Assembly: GCF_030867145.1 (NCBI RefSeq)
Contig: NC_134419.1
Location: 6,847,501 to 6,911,500, forward strand
DNA length: 64,000 nt
Direction of reading: 5' to 3'
DNA from: Opisthocomus hoazin
Taxonomy: Eukaryota > Chordata > Aves > Opisthocomiformes > Opisthocomidae
Shown one piece after another: positions 50,531-62,891 of the stretch. Numbering within the stretch: the stretch's first letter is position 1; the number at the start of each line of letters is the position of its first letter. The notes beneath the pieces are model-generated. The model made no database searches, was not told where the DNA came from, and saw only the letters and a program-made list of their open reading frames with translations. The position numbers and the translations under genes were made by a program.

Positions 50531-53500
50531 TCTGCGGCCGCTTTGTGCCCTGGTGCCGGGGGCAGGACGGGTGGCTGAGCCCCCAGGGCTCTGCCGGGAG
50601 GAGCTGCCCCGGTGCTGGTGCCTGTCTGGAAACACGTACACGGGGAAGCGTACACGTGGGAAGAGACTGTGCTCTACATGAAATGGCGTGTAGGGTTATA
50701 CCGAGGGAGGACTGAGGTCTTTCGCCATGCGTATTCGAACACCATGGCTTGTCCCATGACTGACGGACCTCTACTTTATTAAGTGGCGTGGTGAGGACTG
50801 GCCTGCTTCACATGCTGGCCATACCACAGAGCTATTGATCAAGTCAGGCTCATGTCATCGAATAGTTTTTTTATCACAAAAGTGCCAGTGCTGTTTTATT
50901 GTAGGTTATGGCTTGGTTTAATACATGCATACACTTGCTACTGAAGAAATCTGACCATGTTTGAGATTCTTAAGATGATTTTTCCATTTTTTATTACTTC
51001 TGTTAAATTGCAATGGTTTTGTTAATCCTTTGCTGGTCACCCAGCGAATCTCGATTGTTTTGGATGCTTTGGTCTCCCAGGTTATGGCAGGGGTTCTTAG
51101 AAACACCCTTCTCTTGCAGAGATCCTGTGCTAGATTTTATCATGCGCAGTATTGCACCTTCTGCACCTTGGCACAGTGCTTTCTGTGTATTACCCTGCAT
51201 GCTTTGTCATTTGTATCTTCTTAACCTTCATACCTTTCAGTCTTGCACTGAATGCCTAGCTCCTGATTGAGTAAGTTAAAGCAAAATTTCTGACCAAATT
51301 TGGGTCGGTGTTTCAGGCTGGATTTCCCATGAGTAATTTAATTTTACATATTTTAAATTTCAATGCAACCACCTCAGACATGACATTTATTCTAGTCTCT
51401 AGTTTCTGTGGCAATGTCTGTACTGTTTTTAAAGACTGCCGGAGTCCATCCTTGAGTATCTGGTGTCATAGAGGTTACAGTACTGACTTAGAGCAGAATT
51501 GGTCCTGACAGTGTATTCTCAATTGAAGGAAAACTGTAATGACTGTAAATCTGTCACGGAAATTCTGTGTTCTTGTTGTCAAACAAAAGAATGTTGTCAG
51601 GCAAAAAGGAAAAATATCTGAGATCTGCCACATATTTTAATAGTAATTTGTGATTAACCCGTTTTACTAAGTCTAGTGCTATATAATGTATTTTCAGCAT
51701 TTGGTGACAGAAATCTTCCAGGTAGAAGGTGGTTCTCGTTCTTTGGTGCCAGCCAGATGTGTTAGAGACCCCCAGACAGCTGTGTAAGAGGGGGAATTGG
51801 CAGGTTCTGGACACTTGTGTATCTCGGGTCCATTTTGTCTGTCTCTGTTGGTCCTGTAAGTATCTGGTTCGGTGCACCGTCCATTTCAACATGTGCTTCC
51901 CGAAGAAGGCTGGTTCACCTAAAGTCCAGTGCTTTGTTGGGAAGCCAGTTCTCCAGGCTTTTTGTGGTGAATTATGTTTCAAAAGTTGATAGATTAAGTG
52001 AAAAAGCAAAATCCATCGTGTTAGTTTTTTCAGTGGAAGACTTGTACAGAAGTGGCTCAAACTTCCCTGCTTGTGTTCCCATTTTCTATTGCAAACTCTT
52101 CTTGTCCCTGTTCGGGGAGCTACTTGCGTAGACGTTCATAGAAGCGTATTGCTTTCTGCAGGCTCCAGCAGGAGCTGCTGCTGCTGCTCAAATCCAGAAA
52201 GGCATTCTTTTGGTGATACTTATTCTTGCTCTAGGTGCAGAACGCTGGGCCAAAATAACTCCTGGCTTACCCACGTCAAAAGCAGAGGCTTATTTGCTAC
52301 ACTACTGCTGATTTTGGTGTTATTTCAGGGTCTTTGGCTTTGGTTTAAAATGTCAGCCCGAGTCAAAAACACAGATGTTCCCTATTGATTATATTTAAAG
52401 TTTCCTACAAGAGGAGTTTATTTATAAATAATATTTGCCATTCCTGCTCAAGTCCTGTGTGAACTCTTGCAAAGGTATCACACTACTGATTCTCTTTCAC
52501 CAAGGTAAGATATTTTTTCTGTTTTTTTTGAAGAGTGCTGTCAGACTCAGCCCTCCATCCAGACAATGTGCCATGATGCTTTGTATTCATCCAGGTTTCT
52601 GTCCATTGCTATTAAACAGATGTTTAAAATGTCACAAAACTCACCAACTCGCCTTTTGCACAGTTCATTTATGATTTTTTATTTGCCTTCTGGTGATGAC
52701 CTGCTGCAAGACTGGAGAGGAGGGGAAGCGGGTGAATTGCACAGGAGCTAAGGTCACCTCCCAGATGGAAGGTCACTAGCCCTACAAGAGCATTGAGAGA
52801 GTCTTGCTGGTGGGAGCTGCTGGGGAACCCTGCTAGCATGAAGGCTTGTGTGCAGTTCTCTCAGTGAAGGGGAAGACTGTCACTCGAGGCAGACCAAGCC
52901 CAAGGACAGAGGCTTGTCCCGTGGAGATTCGCCATGGGTAAGACATCCAGGCAGAGGCATATGTTGTGGGACACCAGGGAACCTTGTCACAGAAGCTTTA
53001 TGGGACAGGATAGGAGGAGAAATAAGGTGGAAGATCTCAGGAGCTACCAACGTGGTGATGGTTCTATGCTACAAGAAGTATTCTTCTTAAACCTGTGTAG
53101 CTCTCCAGGGGATAACCAGAGTGCAGGGTCCTGGGACAGAGAGATTGGTGGTTCATTCCAGTCTGACCCTTTATCTCTTCTTGGTTGTCAGTGCTGTGTG
53201 AAGTCCAGTGACTAATTGCAGTCGCAATGCCTCCTGTTCCAGATCAGGGAATTTCCTTGTGCTAATATACTGCTTGGCTTATGAGTCATGTTCTCTCTTT
53301 CTCTGTTTCGGAGCAGAGTTTTACATCCTCATTAAATGGGTTGCCACAGTTGCCAACAACTTGCAATAAACTGAAGCTGGCTTTATTTGGCTAAATTCTG
53401 CCGTTGATCTTGGATCTTGACTTGCAGTATCCTAGTCCCAGACTAGGCACTGGCTTCAGCGTGCTGCAAAAGTGGCCTAGATTGCCTGTCCTACTCATCT

Positions 53501-56500
53501 TTGAGATACGTGGAACTACATCATTGCTTAACTGGCCCTGAACTGTGTCTTTGGGAGATCTGCCAGTGCACTCTGTACTCCTCCTTTGACATTTGAGCAG
53601 ATCTCTTCATCATGTGTGTGGATCTTGGATCTCAGTTGTGTTGAAAGGTCCATGTCCTTCTGAGTTGGGACACTTTGGACAAAAGTAAAAAGGTGGCAGC
53701 ATTAAGGCAGCTCAATTCGTCTGCGTTTCACCCTGCCTCAAAACCAGGCTGCTTTCCATCAGAGGAAGACTGGTTTGTTACCCTAGTGCAACTCTCTGCA
53801 TCTCTGCCCACCTCCGCTGTAGTTTTTTTTCTGGGCTGCTCTGAAACAGTAATCAAATGTGTGATCCTCCAGTAGCATGCCAGCATTCCTGGATCCTTTT
53901 TAGTTTTGGTCAGGGTGGGGGAGGGGAGTGAGATTCAGAGCCGATTCCTGGGAACCCTTAGTAAAAAAAATATTGTGCCTTGTAAAAACAAGTGATATTA
54001 CTTATTGCAATTGAGGAGTCAATTAACTGGCTAATTAGAGCAATTTCTCATTACATAATTGAATTCTGGTTCATCACCATTTCTACTGTGCAAGACTGCC
54101 CCAGAGAGCAGAGCTGTTCCTGAGTGCTCTGGATCACAAACAGAAGAACCGATTGTGCTCTTGGCGTTCGTGTGCGACGCAGAGCCACTCATGAGTCTGG
54201 GAAAGGGAGAGATGGCCGGGTGGGACTCGAATGCTTGTGGCAATAAACAATGGGATGTCCTCCAGATGGTTAAGAAAAAGGCACTTTTCTCAGACGTGTT
54301 TCTAGAAAGGGGATGATGAATACTGGAGACCCAGGTTTTTAGCACAGAATCATGAGATTTAGGATGCCCAGGGTCGTAGGACTCAAGGTTACCCTCCAGA
54401 ATATGTAGAATGTCTCCAGCTCAAAGCATTGTACTGGGTTTGGATGTGACAGTGCTCATCAAATATACTCTTAAATTGGCTGAGAGGAGAGAGAGCTTTT
54501 AAATTCTGGCAGCTTCCTCCTATACATAAAGATAGACTGAAGATGGAGTCGTTTTTTAATGAAGGATGCATTGGAAGAGTGTTGATGTACTGAAATGTTG
54601 TAAGGTAATGGAAGTTATATGGAAAAAAATTAATTATAAGAATTTGAAATACTTTACAATCAGCAATATGGGAATTTAGTGGGAGTAGGTAAAACTGGTG
54701 TCAAGCCATGCCATCTGATGGAGGAGGGAAGGGAGGGCCGGGTTAATGACATTTGTTGCTGGTGAGCCATGATTTGACAATGAGGAATTGTGGCAGAGAT
54801 ATTTTTGAAGTTAGAATATGAGTACTTCAAAGCCCAGAAGAAATTGCATTTGGCAGCTGATGTGGACTTCGAAGGCTGAATGAGACACAATTAAAAGAGC
54901 TGCATTTAACGTGCTCAGCTCCCCTCACTAGTGTGATACCCAGTGACTCTGAATGCCCTGAGCATGATGTACCTTGGAAACAGGACTTGGGTGGAGCAGA
55001 AACCATCTTACTGAAGGAGGAAACTAGTTAAAATTAGTGAGTGTTATGGATTTAGTTAGAATTCAGGTATTTTAACTGATGCCGTATTAGTGAACAGAAG
55101 TGCTTGAGAGAAAATTGTGATTTTTGTTGTTATTTGGGCTTTTTGTTCGTTTTAAATGTTCTTTTCAAACTGCAGACCTGGGCTTCTTCCTGTGTATGCG
55201 ACACCGATGGGTGCCTTGTTCCCTCAGCCCCAGTTCCTCATTTAGCAACTGCATGCATTGCCTCTGCGTCACAGGAGCACTTTGGGGCACAGTCACGAGT
55301 GTCGGTGAATCCCTTGTGCCTGGTTGGTAATGACCTCGAACAGAAGTAACTAGGCTTCTAAAACTCAGTAGGAAATTGTTTCGTGCTTAAAACAGAAAAG
55401 ATACTATACTTTGAGAACTGCAAAGTTTACTGGATAGGGAAGAGTGAGAGCAGAATTTTGAAAAAAAAAGAAACAAATAAAATTAGGGCCTATTGGTAAT
55501 ATTCAGCATCTCCAGAGTATGATCAAGAGGAAGGAGGAGGTAGTGATGGCTTTGCACCGTGGAGTATTTGTTTCCTGTGCTTGGATTTTCAGTCAAAGTA
55601 CAGAATGGAGGAAAGGAAAGCAATGGAGGCAGATTGCGGTATGAAAGCTGGCAGAAGGAAGACAAAGGTTAAGAGGAATAGAAAATGCCTGCGTTTAACA
55701 TATGTTGCGAGGAGGGAAGGAGTGGGTGCGGTGCTGTGAAAGACTACTGTGTAAGTGGGAACGAGCATTAGATTGGTAATGACTGAATTATATTTGATTA
55801 ATATATTGCTAATAAGAACAGAAGTGGGGAAATAAAATCTATGAGAACAGCATACTTTAAAAATACTCAGCCAGAAGCTGAAGTGTAGAAAGCCCTTGGA
55901 TGTGCTGTAGGGAGCTGCATAGCACTGGGTGGAAATAGATCACCTGTAGAAACAAATCTTCTGTGGGCTCAGTTTGGTTGAGCGGGGTGGGGTTTGGTTT
56001 TGTTTCATGGGTTGGGGATTTTTCTGATCGCTTGTTTTTGCTGTAGCTGGAGTATGGCAGAAGGAGAAAATCTGGGCAACTTTTTATTTTTTTTTTAAAT
56101 ACATAGTATTTCACTTCCAGCTGCCACAGCTTGGTATCATGACTCCGGTGGAGCTCAGTTCCCACCCTGGACCAGCAGCATCAGCCTCCTTATGTTCCTG
56201 ATATCACAGGTGAAATGGGCATTCCTGGTTTTGCAGTCTGAGAGATGCTGGTTTTTACAAGTGGCAGTCTTTTCCTCTCTTGATCAAGTTATTAGTGTCA
56301 TTGTCATGAAGCACGCCACATCTCTCAGCCCTTAGGGAAGAGGAGCCCAGTTTGGAACAGAAACCTGTGCATCCTGGCAGCACACGTTGAAGCACTGTGG
56401 AGTTAAAATGTGCTTGAGTTCGTTGTTCCTTAGGAAGCACTCTAGTTCCCAGGCTGGCACTTCTGTCATAATCCAATTATGGAATCATAAATAAACAATT

Positions 56501-59453
56501 GACATAGGCCAGGGAACTTGAAAGCAATCAGTAGAGCACAGGTTCTAGCTTGAAAATAAACCATGTTGATATAGTCTAAAGGATTCTTTTTTTTTTTTTT
56601 TCTTCTGTCTTAGATCAAAGCTTCTTCCCTGAACTGCAATCTGGCAACTCTCCCTAACCCCTTTCCTTCCCCTGCATCCCCTGCTGATCTCTCTTGGTAC
56701 AAGCATCGTTATGCATGGGACTGGTTTCTTTGCAAGGGGTGCTCCATCTCCTAAATTAATTGGATCCCGATACACACTTGCACGCGAAGTAGTTCTTAGA
56801 GAATGATTCTTGGCCAGCATGTATTTTTTTTTTTTTATTGAATTGACTGGCTTCCTAGGTAATGAGCATCACATTTACATCGGTTGTAACAGTTACATCC
56901 ATGTTGTGTGTTCTTTTAGCTGTCTGCGTTGCAGCTTTGTACCCACATACTGGGGTTTTGTCCCCAGCAAGACCAGGACACAGTGAGGTAGTGGCTGAGA
57001 TGGTGTTGCTTGTGCAGCTGGAGAGGGTTGCTAAGGCCTTTCCCCCACACCATGTATTAGACTTAGAAGCAGCTGGTTGATGAGTCTCACCTTCACTGAG
57101 CCCAAGGCTCTCTTTAAGATATCCCATCCTCTGTTATCAGACTGAGAGCATCACTGGACCATCTGAATGTCCTGTGAATCAGTGGCAAGCCTTGTGATGA
57201 TAAACTTGCTCTGGGTTCAATACCCTGTTTTTGTGCCACACTTTTTCTGTGTGTGTTGTCGGAGTCGGTAGCGAGCTGACCGTGGGAAGGTGTGGAGGGG
57301 AGCCGGTGCCTGCCGTGCTGCCTGTGCCTGCGCTCTGCGGCCTTTGCAGGGAACACACGTTGTATAAAAATGTCCAGTCTAAAATATGGTGAGTCTGAAT
57401 TCAGAGTTCCGACTTAATTTGTGAAGTGTGAACCCGATCAGTGTATATATCTCTAAGAGCTTTCCCCGCTCATCCCCGGCAGTGGCACGGCACTGGCTCC
57501 AAGGGAAAGGGGCCTTTTGCTTCTGCGTCGCGGTGCTGAACCCGGCACTGCTGCTGGGATGGCGGAGGGGAGAGGGGAAAGCAGCAGGCACAAGCAGGGT
57601 CCTGCCATGAGCGTTTAAATGCTGACATGTCAGGAGCTGGGAAATTGTGTGACAGACAGTTTTCCTGTGACCTGGATCCTGAGAGCTTAAGGAGGTCTGA
57701 AACTTTTTTAACGTGTGGATGTATTAATAACAAGCCTGTTGTGTGTGTATGTGGGAGGGTGGCAGGTTTTTGCATGAGAACATCTGAATTTCCGAGAAAT
57801 CCAATGTGATGCCCAGGTGTTGATGCACAAGACCACATATTACTGTGCTGCCTCCTGTCCAGAGGAGGAATCTGCCTGAATTTTCTAAGAACCCAAACAA
57901 AACCCGCCTCCTATCTCTAAATACACAGGGAAGGAGAAGGCACTGATGTTGTTAGCTTCCCAACAGCTGCATTTACAATGAACCCTATCAGCGAGGCCAG
58001 ATAAGGTCTCCAGTTTTGGATTAACAAAAACCCTAATCTATGAGGAGCTGATCTTTTCGGATGTACCAAGAGCTCCCTGGCCTGCCACAAGAGACCTGTG
58101 TCAAAATAATACAGAGCCTGTGCCTGGGTTTTTGGCCCAAAATTGCTTGATAAATATTTTAGTGGTTTACCCGTCTTGTTGCCAGAAATTCAGAGTCTAA
58201 AACTGGCTTCCAAGGAAAGGGATCTTTATGCATGCTCATGTTTGATTCAAGCACTGGTTCTTACTGTATGTGGTGCAAAAAGGCAGGCTTTAAAATCAAT
58301 TCTCTACTCCATTAGCATCCTCAAAGGATGTCTCTGGTCACATCAGAGGCAGTCTGCTCTCTCTGTCTTTTAACAATATTTATTTGTTTTGTTTAAAACT
58401 TCAGCATCTCTGAAATGATCTGTCACCCTCTGCAGAGACCTGTCAGGGCCCTGTCTGTGGATCTGCCTCTGCTTGGGAAAGAACAAAGCAGTTTCTGTGT
58501 CGCAGGCTGCCTGCCTGCCTCCCCCTCGGCAGAAGGAGAAGTGGTTTGCTGTGTTTTCGTGGCCCATTTGATCCTTGACCTCTTTGCTGGTGCTGCTGTT
58601 AAGGGCACCGGTTAATGTTCATCTGAAGGTAGACGCTTCTCTATCAGATCCTGGAGTAATGTCATCAGCTGGTCTCATGTGGGTCACCAAGCAACTGCCA
58701 AGCAATAATGTTTATTGCATTTTTACTTCATATCCTTCCTTTCATGATTGATCACTGTGCCTTATATAAAACTAATAAAATTGACAAAATTTTAAACTAT
58801 TGTGAAAGCCAGTAAGTGAACTGTGGGCATGAGAGCAGAGAGTTTCTAGCCAGCAGCTTTCGTACTGTCGTTGGGAATACCAAGGAAGGAGAGACGGTGA
58901 AATTAAGTGTGAAAATAGGGGTATGTTTCATTTAGACTTTTAAACAGGAACATTGGAAGTTTTCCTTGTCATGTAAGGGCATGATGTTCAGTATCACGCT
59001 TTTAATTCCTGTGTTTTACCTTGTCCTTAATGATGCTGTATTTTCTGTCTGCCCCTGCAGACTCGCATCTGGATAGGAACAAGTCTCAGGATTTGACTGC
59101 CTAGGGAACAGCAAGATGCAGCGTCGTATTTATGCTGATCCTCATGGGGTTTATAGTAGTTTAACCAGTGAACTGGACAGTTTGGACCCAGTACTGGTTA
59201 GTTGCTCCCACGTCAGAGGTAAAGCTACCTTATTTGTCCTGTGATACTTCTGACACGGAACTGGGTGAAGTGAAAGCAGGACTAGCCTGGTCAATATGGG
59301 AGCTGCTGCGGCGCGGACGGCCTCTCGGCACACCACGGCTCGCTCTAGCAAATCTCCGCAGCGTGTGCCTGCCCCTAAGTGGGGGCATGGCCCTGGCGGA
59401 GCCCACAGAGCCTGCCATGTTTCCAACGAAGTGCTCTGCTGGACTCGATCCAC

Positions 59454-59545
59454 AGGCCTCATTTTCCTTGTTTACAATTGAGTAAATCAGGCCTGTCCCC
59501 ATGGAAGTTAATGGGATCAGTCCTGGTGTGACAGCAGAGTGAAAC
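59454..59545. repeat. Old interspersed repeat remnant, family name unknown
   Basis: Contains GAGTAAATCAGGCC then ATGGAAGTTAATGGGATCA and CCTGGTGTGACAG. This resembles a widespread ancient reptile/bird repeat with the hallmark GTAAATCAGG ... GAAGTCAATGG ... GGTGTAA. I cannot name the family with confidence, and the match is diverged. Confidence 0.4.
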
Positions 59546-62187
59546 CTTGCATGCTTGAATCTCGCATGCTTAATACAGCCCCTTTTTTCCTGTTTCAGGT
59601 CCTTCACTCTTTCTCACGTGTCTTGCTTCATGAGCGCATTCCTCTAAATGTGTCATGGATCAAAACTGTAACGTACCATCTGTCAGCACGGGTGAAATTT
59701 GTAATCCCTGTGCTGTTCAGGTAACAGCAAACTCACATTCATTTATTTGGAAATGGGGCACTTAGCCATCCTAGTGATGTTATGGATTTGTTCTTTATTC
59801 TCTCCAGATTATTACTTACATAATGTATGGACTAATGCTTACTGTATGGTTTACATGTAAGTTGCTTTCTGGAAGCCATGTGTAGGCAGGGAGCTTGAGA
59901 TGACATAATGTAGGACTAAGTAATTGCAATATTATGTTGCGGTGCAAGAAGGGGGGCGATTGCAGTGTGCGAATGAGGCATCTCGTTAATCTGCATCCAG
60001 GCAGAACAGGCAGGAGTGGTACAGGGTACAGATGGATGAGTCCTCCTTGAGTCGTGTTCTCTGCAACTAAAATTCTTCCTGCTGTCTGTTGGAGAGATTT
60101 GGGAGGACAGAGCTTTCCGAGTGATGCCACTGTAAATTGAGACTGAATTTGTCCCAGTGTCACCGAGCTCTGAGCCTAGCTCATTTTACTGGTGTTTATT
60201 ACTGCCTTGTGATTGTGCATAGCTTAGTTTGGTATCCCCCATCAGTAAATTTTGCTAACATTTCACAAATTAAAAATGTTTTGACTTCATTTTCTCCCTA
60301 GTCAGCACCAACTTTTTAGATCAACACTATGTAGCTTTAAATAAGTATCCAAGATTTTGTTGTTGGCTTTGTTGGTTTGTTTTGATTCTGCTTTGGAAGT
60401 GTTTATACCTAAAGTCCCTGTGACTCAGTGTGGGGTCTTGCTGCCTTTGCTCAGAAATGTGCATTTGCTGAACTCAGGTGGAGAAGATTTTTGCCAGTGG
60501 AAAGGTGAAGAGAGGTGCTGGAAAAAATCAGTCAGCACTTCACTGCAGTGCTTATAGCCCAGCTATTAGCATGTCTTAGGGATGTGAAAATGAGCGTAGG
60601 GTACAAACAAGACAATTTTGTAATATCCAGGATGAATGAAAAAGAAAAAAATATGTGGTCAGGTAAGTTACAATCTAAAAATCACTTCCCTTACAGATAC
60701 ACAGAAGTTCCTACTAAACACAACAAAGAATTTTTTTTTTCTTAAAGAAATACTTTGTTGTTATTTATTTATTTAGTAACCAGAGAAACCTGTGAAGAAT
60801 GGTGCTGTGTCTTTCTGCCCGTGAGCACTACAGTTTTCTGCTATGAGAACTGGGAAAACTCAACTCAAGCCTCAAGACAGATCTACAAGAAAAAAATACA
60901 TGAGCGGAGACACAGGTGTGCCTTGTCTCTGCAAGTGACTGCAGGCTCTCCTGTCACTGTGTGCCATGAAGTAATATGTTCGCTATCAAACTAAAGCGGT
61001 TGGAGTGGCAGAGCCTTTGGGCTCATTATCCTTTGCGGACAATGCAGTGTGACAGTGAAATGGCTGATGAAATCTAATGCTGTCTTTTCAGTTAAAAGGC
61101 AGTGTGATGATTACAGCCATTCATTTCCTAAGGCAGCTGAGTAGCAGGGATTAATGAGAGCCGGGGACTGTACGACATCTAATGACCAAAGGTTGTACTG
61201 TGGTGTGGAGCCATCTTACCTCCCGAGCAGCCGGACCAGTCCAGCCTGAGCCCACGGGTTTGTGGTGGCCAGTGTGTTGCTGTGATCAGTTCAGGTCTGA
61301 GATAAATTCAAAGGAAAGGTAGTTACTGTATGCAGAAAGCAATTAGGTTAACAGCACAGGATGATGTGTACATGAATGTGTGTGGTCAGTGTAACTGCTT
61401 ATTCAGGCCGGTTACTACCTTGTGAGCTTCTACTCATGGAAGAGTGGTGAAGTTTCCCTCAGCCTCTGATGCTTGTGTTGTTCTGCAACCCAGAGAATGC
61501 TGCGCTTGTATGGTGTGTGGCTACTGTTCATTGTGTAGAAGTGTCTTTTGTCTTTTCTTGGGAACTGGGAGGGTTAACTGTAAACATTAGTGGCCATTAG
61601 AAGTCTGAAGACCAGCGGAAGGTCTGCAGGAGAGCCTTGCACTGGGTGCTGAGGTTGTGCAGTGCGGCGGCCATGCTTAACACCGTGCACCTGGAGCCAA
61701 GATTGAAATTTTTTTCTGCATTTGGTTGCAGACATGCACCTGTTCTCCTGGAGGCTGTTGCGGGAGGGAGGAGATAAATTAGATCAGTTTAAGGCGTGTT
61801 CTTTCCTCAGTGCAGATTTTTCTGTGCATTGGTTAATCTGCTTTAGGATGTGTTGCCAAACTGCGAATGGCGGAGTCTGTAGAAGTGACCAGAACCGGGC
61901 ACTGTGCTGTCACTGGAAACAGGTATGAGAAGCTTTGGTTAGCTCAAGCCCTGAGTTACAGCTTCTCAGACTTACTGTTGAGCATCCTCTGCTGAGGCCC
62001 CGGTGGACGTTCCCTGGGATCTGGCTTTGCAAGATGGTTACAGGCAGTGTCTCTTATGCTTGCAGCAATTTGATCTTGATTTTAAGAATATTTACACAGT
62101 CCACTGCCAACGCATGTGAACTCCTCATCCAGCCCCAGCAGGGTGTCCTCTGTCACCGAAACCGGGAGCAGAACTGCTTAATGCAGA

Positions 62188-62886
62188 TGTAGCATTAAAA
62201 AGCAGGCATTTGTTATTACGGGGCAGATGCGCAGGGGATCGCTCCGCCTAACGTGCATACCATGTGTTGCCTCCCTCCAAGCTTATATCGCCCTGTTACA
62301 TACATGTGCACTAAGTTTCCTGGAATGTTCATACATATTTATTCTAGTTCCTGGAACTAATTATCATATTTGCATAGTCATTACGTGTGGGGCCTGGGTC
62401 ACTGTGGGGCTTCTGTGGGGTCCTTGATGGTCGCTGGTGGTTCCTAGTGGTTGTTGAAGAGGTGTCTCTTGGTGTCCTTTCCATGAATTCTGAGTCTTTC
62501 CTTCCATGCGTGGCCATGAGTTGGCTCTTTGAGTAGTTTGTGGATTTCTCAAGTTCCTTATCTTGGTGTCTGATAGTTTATCTGCACTTCTTTAGGATGT
62601 GCTAGTTTTATGTCCTTGGGTGTATTCTTACCTGAGGCCTCTGATAGTCAGCCCTTTGTTTTCTGCTTAATCTTTGTGAAGTTCCTTATGGCTCTCATAC
62701 ATTACATACACCACCACCCACCCCCCCCCCCCCCCGTACATTACATCGTGTATCCTATTTTACAACGTGATGGGCCGGTGCTGACATCTCCAAACAGCGG
62801 AGCGTTTGCCTAGCTGCCAGAGTGACTTGGTGCTGCCCTGCTGACTGCTGAAGTAGATGCTGCCCATCTAATTCGTATGTGTAGCA
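62188..62886 (-). mobile_element. Candidate solo LTR of an avian endogenous retrovirus
   Basis: Read on the minus strand, the segment has promoter-like GATATAAGCTT, then GGCGGAGCGATCCCCTGCG and a degenerate polyadenylation signal (GTAATAAC) before AATGCCTGCTTTTTAATGCTACA. This is the layout of the R/U5 end of avian ERV LTRs. The proposed boundaries give TG...CA ends and an identical 5-bp flank, GCAGA, at 62183-62187 and 62887-62891. No viral coding sequence adjoins it, so it would be a solo LTR and non-coding. The family is not identified, and the far (62600-62886) half is less certain than the R/U5-like half. Confidence 0.5.
62721..62735. repeat. Poly-C tract flanked by a direct repeat
   Basis: A C15 run preceded by CCACCACCCA. 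The 10-mer TACATTACAT occurs on both sides (62699-62708 and 62737-62746). Confidence 0.9.
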
Positions 62887-62891
62887 GCAGA

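Larger units (their letters stand above)
41362..62187 (+). other. LRP8: LRP8 intron 2, long largely unique stretch
   Basis: About 21 kb of intronic DNA with no recognisable LDL-A exon. Features listed separately are an exon-like segment at 43084-43161, an AT/AC microsatellite at 44177-44226, polypyrimidine direct repeats at 50497-50530, and an old reptile/bird-type repeat at about 59454-59545. Local GC-rich patches occur at about 49960-50120, 50530-50660, 57280-57350 and 59300-59420. Long A/T runs include the T tract at about 56586-56601. The longest open frames (168 codons on the minus strand at 51554-52060, 159 codons at 49661-50140) show no recognisable domain and are compatible with chance. 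Confidence 0.55.

Noticed and set aside
51554..52060. Longest open frame of the window, 168 codons, minus strand
   Set aside because: No recognisable domain, no exon context, and a rough expectation of one or two frames of this length in 64 kb of six-frame sequence by chance.
54342..54400. CACAGAATCATGAGATTTAG resembling a CR1 3' end
   Set aside because: Similarity stops after about 15 bases; no further CR1 consensus is recognisable.
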